A stretch of DNA of 22,500 bases from Sphaeroforma sirkka (lineage: Eukaryota > Opisthokonta > Ichthyosporea > Ichthyophonida). Below are positions 17,411 through 22,500 of the stretch, in pieces. The notes under the pieces were generated by a model. The model searched no databases. It was not told the DNA's origin and saw only the letters and a list, made by a program, of their open reading frames with translations. The translations under genes and the position numbers were made by a program. The stretch covers positions 217,501 through 240,000 of the forward strand of contig LUCW03002176.1 in the NCBI GenBank assembly GCA_001586965.3, given 5' to 3'. The first letter of the stretch is position 1. Every line of letters starts with the position of its first letter.

Positions 17411-17916
17411 GTACCGAACGTTCTACCTGTTGCGATTTGATGGTTCATCGATCCAGAATTCCCGATTTTCGACAACCCACGTACGTATCTCAGATTGCAG
17501 AAATTGAAAGCCTTCACAAAATCACTATGACTCACAATGAGTCAGTTACCCGTACACAGATATGTGTGTGTGGTTGGCTGATGGGGGTGGAATGCTGGAC
17601 CTGGTTGATAGTTGATATTTTCATACACATATATTGCCTATGCAGCATCAGCGCAGGGACACATTACACGTGTATGTTACGCCGAACACGTACTGTTACT
17701 CAGTTTAGTGCGTACTGCACACGACTGGACTGTGCTACCGTTAGTACTGAACTGTCTAGGGTGCACGCAAACTTCTTTTTGACCACTTGTACTGAAAATT
17801 GCATTTATTTCATCGCCATAGTAACCACGAAGGTGCTGTTCACAGGTTTTCCATACGTGAATAGCACGGTCATAAAATTATCACACTTTCGCGTGCAATA
17901 ATACGTCACAACTACG

Positions 17917-19212
17917 ATGAACGCGAATATCACTGGAGTCGCAGAGAATGTGACTGAGACTGTCACAGAGGCCGCCAAAACAGTAGGCAGAGCCGTGTCA
18001 ACGGCCATCGGGGAGGACCCCGATGAGCACACCGCCGAGGAAACTGTGTTAGAATGGCAGCATTTTCTGGAGATAGTATCTGGTCTATTTGTCTTAGCGT
18101 CCCTTATCATTTCCGGATATGGCATATACAAGCATCTCGTTTCATACGTACACCCAGAGCGACAAAGGCGTGTGGTGCGCATACTAGGGCTGGTTCCCAT
18201 CTACTCCTTAGATTCATGGTTCTCTCTAGTGTTTGTTGAGGCTGCTCTATATCTCGACACTCTCCGCGATGTGTACGAAGCCTATGTGCTGTATCAGTTC
18301 TTCCTGTTGTGTGTTTCTTATCTGGGCGGTGAAGCACAAGCCAAGCTAGTACTCTCACGAAAAGCAGACATGGCGCATTCGTGGCCCATGAACTACTGCT
18401 TCTCGCCCATCCAGACCTCGAGCCCGTATTTCTTTCTAAATATGAAGAGAGGTATCCTGCAGTTTGTTGTACTCAAGCCATTGGGTGCCATCTTCGCTGT
18501 AGTAGCCGAGGCCACAGGTGTATACTGTAACGGAGAATGGAAGTTTAATTGCGCCTATTTGTACCACACCATCCTGATCAACGTATCCGTGTCGATCGCG
18601 CTGTATTGTCTGATTTTGTTCTACAAAGCCACTAAAGAAGAGCTGACTCCATGGAAACCGCTGTGGAAATTTCTGTGTATCAAGGCCGTCATCTTCTTTT
18701 CCTTCTGGCAGGGAGTGTGCTTCTCGTTCATGATTGGTGTCGGACTGATTCGAAATGTCGGCTACTACTCCACCGAGTATCTCTCCTACGGTCTGCAGGA
18801 TTTCCTTATCTGCATAGAGATGTTGTTCATCGCTGTTGCACACTTGTTTGTGTTCAATCCCGAGGAGTATATCGACACCTCCTCCGGACGGCCGCGCTCT
18901 AAGGAGTACGCCATCCGCGATGTGTTCGCTATTGGTGATGTGGTCCAAGACACGCGCGAAACGTTCAATATTATGCGTCCAGCATACACCGCTCTGGAGA
19001 CCACAGACCTCCCAGATGCGGCGGTGATCCGAACCATGCGAGGCAATTCCAACGACAACTCGGAATTCTACCAATTGAATAGCACAGACAAATCAGGTGC
19101 GAGTACGTTCGATAACATCGGCACCAATGCCGCGGAAGAGCTGGAGAGCTGGGGCGATAATAGGCCGTCGTCAAGGTCACGGAGCTATGGGGGTCTGGGT
19201 ATGTCCGGATGA
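17917..19212 (+). CDS. TMEM184/DUF300 (Ost-alpha-like) seven-helix membrane protein
   Basis: An intronless 431-residue protein, complete. It has a polar N-terminus with NIT and NVT glycosylation sequons, then helices at about 49-72, 86-108, 123-138, 178-202, 214-236, 251-278 and 292-313. The family signature is clear: HPERQRRVVRILGLVPIYSL followed by DSW, then DVYEAYVLYQF and GGEA. After helix 3 come YCFSPIQ and KRGILQFVVLKP. After helix 7 come FNPEEY and RDVFAIGDVVQDTRETF. The C-terminal 100 residues are polar and Ser/Asn-rich. The family includes TMEM184A/B/C in animals and LAZ1 in plants and is distantly related to the organic solute transporter alpha subunit; transport activity is unproven for most members. 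Length is usual for the family. Which animal paralogue is closest cannot be told here. Confidence 0.94.
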   Translation: MNANITGVAENVTETVTEAAKTVGRAVSTAIGEDPDEHTAEETVLEWQHFLEIVSGLFVLASLIISGYGIYKHLVSYVHPERQRRVVRILGLVPIYSLDSWFSLVFVEAALYLDTLRDVYEAYVLYQFFLLCVSYLGGEAQAKLVLSRKADMAHSWPMNYCFSPIQTSSPYFFLNMKRGILQFVVLKPLGAIFAVVAEATGVYCNGEWKFNCAYLYHTILINVSVSIALYCLILFYKATKEELTPWKPLWKFLCIKAVIFFSFWQGVCFSFMIGVGLIRNVGYYSTEYLSYGLQDFLICIEMLFIAVAHLFVFNPEEYIDTSSGRPRSKEYAIRDVFAIGDVVQDTRETFNIMRPAYTALETTDLPDAAVIRTMRGNSNDNSEFYQLNSTDKSGASTFDNIGTNAAEELESWGDNRPSSRSRSYGGLGMSG

Positions 19213-19430
19213 GCTGGCCTGACAATTTAGTATATTTAGAACAAGGTTCACAAAAGCATGCACGGCGCAGCGGAGCGCTGGGTGGCTAGGTGTGCACTCG
19301 TGTGCTAGTTCACTGGTTGGTGTTCTGCATTGGGAGAGCGGAGATTTCAAGTTCTTTGGAAGGAGATTGGGATATGAAGTTGATGGGGAAGGGTAGGAAG
19401 AACCGAGCCGCTTGTACGTTAAGCCGTATT

Positions 19431-19579
19431 GCAGCGATGATGATAGTTCTAGGTACATATCACGCCTTCGTGACTCAAATTCTAGTACAGGGGTCGTGGC
19501 AAACCGCAGCGATGATGATAGTTATAGGTACATATCACGCCTTCTTGACTCAAATTCTAGTACAGGGGTCTGGCAAACT
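19431..19579. repeat. 75-bp direct duplication downstream of the TMEM184-family gene
   Basis: Two adjacent copies, each starting GCAGCGATGATGATAGTT and ending ACAGGGGTC..TGGCAAAC, differ at only three or four positions, so the duplication is recent. It probably lies in the 3' UTR or just beyond it. The short frames reading through it are not supported as genes. Confidence 0.92.
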
Positions 19580-19894
19580 TTTCAGGAGCGGCTAGATTAC
19601 CGTATACCACCCGCCTTATCAGGACTACAGATGCGGTATGTGCCATTAACACCAAACGTTATACGTGCGCGAGTGTTATTGTAGTTTGTAACTAGGTAGC
19701 TGCCAACCCGGCGTGTGACTGACATCCAGCATTTACGTATGTATCCGTGTGCTCTCGCATGATGTATGGTCATTGCTGTGAGAGAGAACGGCCTCGAGCA
19801 GGCCGTACTGTTAATAGTCGTCCCGGTGTATTGCATAGTGCTTATGTAAATATTCAGCCGTTTAGGACTATAAAGATGGTAATGAAAAGATAAA

Positions 19895-19900
19895 AATAAA
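19895..19900 (+). terminator. Possible poly(A) signal of the TMEM184-family gene
   Basis: This is the first AATAAA that I find after the stop at 19212, giving a 3' UTR of about 690 bases if used. A variant hexamer nearer the stop could be used instead. Confidence 0.35.
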
Positions 19901-21400
19901 TACAATAATAAGAGGGGGTAATAATTCGTTGGCGACGATAAGGTGTACGTTTACGAATGAATTTGCACCCATTCTGCGCCAGGTATATCAGTGTATAAGG
20001 GGGAGCAAATGATCGGCTACTGTGCTAATCGTGTCGTTGTCAAGGGAACACACTTAACACAGGCGACAGCATCACATTCTAAAATAGGTGATATCAACGC
20101 CTAGTGATATACCCGTTGGGGTCAATTTGTATGGGACTGTCTGTCAGTAAGATATTTATAGTCTTTTCGATCTGCAGAAGAAGGAAAATGTATTCAAATC
20201 AGCTGATCTATAAAATTAAGGTCATTGCATGACAGCCCGTTACCCTAGTGTATCTGCCAATATACTGCTCCAGTTCTGTGCTTGATGCATATCCTGTGTC
20301 TAGTTCAGATTAAGTCGCATAAAGTGATACAACACTCACACCAAAGCCGCAAGATATATATGCGCCCGGGGGTGTGCATGAACGCAGATGTGCTCCGGCC
20401 AAGAATCATGGAACTACAGAACAGACTGTATTCTGCTATTTAAGCTGGAGAGAGCTATTCTGCTACCTACGCTGGAGAGGCGGTACCACTACATACTTGA
20501 CTCTGACCATTTGATGTTGTTTGGATCTGGTTTATGTGAATATCGCAATACATTTATTTAGTTCGAGACAAAGTTGTCACTCGTTGCACTTGGGCATGAC
20601 TCTGATCTGGCGGTAGTAGCTTATGTGTCCGGCACTGTGCGAGTAAGTAACACTCCAAGTAATATATTGCTCATATCTGCGCACATCTCGTAGGCTGAGA
20701 TTAGACGGCCCTTACAACGACTTCAGACAACTTTAATCATGTAACATTACGAACCGCTTTCCTCACAATCTTCCTACGTGAATGCGGGCATCTACTACGA
20801 TGTACTCTGACGTTTAGGCAACCGCGCCTTGGTAGCACATTCTCTAATGGTCATGATCAATTGTAAGGCTTATACGATGGGAGACAACTCATGCGTGTAC
20901 AGACTCACGGTGTGCGCTTAAACGGGCTCAGTTTACTACCAGTCGTTGTAGGTCATCTCTCTTCTAGGCATCCAGGGTGTTATACATGGTAGTATTATTG
21001 AGGACTTGATGATAGAGGATTTGTATTCTGAGGTGGATAAAACTACCACAGCGGTGTTGGCGTTTATTCGAAAAAATCACTAAGTTTTCTCAAGCCTGCA
21101 CAATTGACAGTAGATTGGAATATCAAGGACGTCAACAGGCTAAGAGGCTAAACGGTTCTCATAGATCAGTAAGTCCACAGACAACTCATTCTGCGTGTAA
21201 TCAGCGCTACAGCATGTGAAAGGTCGCCAATGGCAATGGTAATACATGAGCGTCCAATTTTCATTGCCAAGTACTTTAAGAAGTGCCCGTATACGACCGT
21301 TGCGCGTCTATGTATGTCAATAGATTCCTCACACGATAGCTCTCGCTATTGCGGACACGTGGTCACTACCCAACTACCAAACTAACGAAGATATTCCAGT
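19901..21400. other. Long stretch without a recognised gene
   Basis: No frame of convincing length or composition on either strand, no RNA gene recognised, and no large array. Small repeats only: a 27-base tandem pair at 20426-20479 (unit TATTCTGCTA...GCTGGAGAG), and GACAACTCAT followed by GCGTGTA near 20882 and again near 21180. Confidence 0.55.
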
Positions 21401-22175
21401 GAATGCTCCTGCATTGCCATATACACACACGCGCGCTTGTAGCAACCGACTCTGCAAACATGAAGCCAGTGTCCTACCAACATCTTCGTCGACCGTATCA
21501 GGGTGAATGCAATCCTATGCATTTCTCCCGGCCCCATGTGCAGTGTGGTGCCCATCACTTCCCGTCTGCGTGCGCTGCGTGTTTGCACGGAAAACTAGAG
21601 ATGGAGTGTTTGTCTCACACGAGTGTCCACTGACACCCTACGTTGGCACTTCTAGACCTCCCTTGTTTCAAAGGTTTCTGAAACACTTCCATCGCCGCGT
21701 GCAAGACACGTGAGTGCATACGACATGGGAAATAGTACATCATCTCTGACACAGACCAGCACATGCCAATGATTTTGCGGCGATCTCGCCATTATAAGTG
21801 GCCCCCATCAGTCTACAAGCCCTTGAAATAATATCACACTTGTCGCACGTACAGACTAGCATATGTCCAATGTATCCGCACGCACAGCATATTGAGTATA
21901 CCACACAGTAGCAACCGGCTGACGACCCTCCAACCCTAAGATTAAATTAGCATGCGTCCCATCTCTAGTTGTATTGTACTGACTTGAGGTTATATCGATG
22001 AGCTTTGTACAGCTCATTCGATGAAGATCATGTAAGTGCTCTCTGGCACTGTACGTGACAAGGATCTTATCCAGTGTGTGCGGGGATGATCATCACCGCA
22101 TGCAGACTTCATGACCCAGACGACCACAAAAGTATGCTGACACCACCTCTCTAAGTTCGAACTAATAAACACTAA

Positions 22176-22500
22176 TTTTTTGCACAAACAACTGCTTGTT
22201 CGTGCCCCATGAGAGTGCGCTCTGGCACTGCCATGCTGGAAGACTTCACCGATGTGTGCCGGACAAAAAGACCTATTTCCAGACCCAGTGGGCCTCAAAG
22301 ACCAAGAAAGTACAGATTGACTGTACTATCCACGAAAGCGAGCGATGCGAATCTCAGAATTCCCGCCCATATCCGCAAGCGTATTCTTTGGCGACCCCAC
22401 CTTCTCCAGATTCTATCAACCAAGTATCAAACACCGCCGCACCCTACCCCCTCTAGGCAACGTTACCAGTTGTGCGTCATGAATTCGGACCACCCTGCAG
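22176..22500 (+). CDS. Possible coding region running off the right edge
   Basis: One plus-strand frame is open from 22176 to the window end, with ATGs at 22209 and 22233. From 22233 it reads MLEDFTDVCRTKRPISRPSG and continues basic and Pro-rich, with IPAHIRKRILW later. A second plus frame over the same DNA is open to a stop at about 22454 and also looks plausible (TYFQTQWASKTKKVQIDC). I recognise neither. Two overlapping open frames mean composition alone may explain them. A stop-free edge, a possible phase-2 acceptor at 22213 and a donor-like GTGAGT at 21710 allow, but do not show, a multi-exon gene continuing to the right. Confidence 0.25.

Noticed and set aside
18436-19074. 212-codon antisense frame over the TMEM184-family gene
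   Set aside because: A shadow of the sense coding sequence. The plus-strand protein has full family signatures over the same bases.

Overview
The window looks like nuclear DNA of a eukaryote. It has genes split by GT-AG introns with alternating phases, AATAAA poly(A) signals, TATA boxes, long TA/GT microsatellites and several minisatellites. I see no bacterial operon structure, tRNA, rRNA, CRISPR array, LTR element or other recognisable transposon. The three recognisable families (HROB, AIG2-like cyclotransferase, TMEM184) are widespread in eukaryotes. A unicellular relative of animals such as an ichthyosporean would fit, but that is a guess; the sequence does not settle the taxon.

Layout. 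Positions 1-2990 hold only repeats: a 58-bp minisatellite, a compound microsatellite with a strong G-quadruplex motif, and an old 140-bp duplication. Positions 2990-3050 carry E2F-like and bZIP-like sites. From about 3446 to 12416 on the plus strand lies one large gene of about 13 exons. When its phase-compatible exons are read together they give an orthologue of HROB (MCM8IP, human C17orf53), the OB-fold partner of the MCM8-MCM9 helicase in homologous recombination. Its introns hold nearly all the microsatellites of the window plus 42-bp and 65-bp minisatellites. Positions 12470-13950 are non-coding, with inverted repeats and a CT-rich decayed repeat.

Positions 13957-16088 are a tandem gene duplication. 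Two intronless genes encode 91- and 96-residue membrane proteins of a family I do not recognise, and their 5' and 3' untranslated regions are also visibly related. The second copy converges tail-to-tail on a minus-strand, three-exon AIG2-like gamma-glutamylcyclotransferase gene (16205-17068). That gene is divergent from an intronless TMEM184/DUF300-family seven-helix membrane protein gene (17917-19212). The last 3.2 kb hold minor repeats and, at the right edge, an open frame that runs out of the window and may be part of another gene.

The genes are not an obvious pathway. The most useful results are the HROB gene model, whose exons are too short to stand out singly, and the tandem pair of undescribed small membrane proteins with preserved UTRs.
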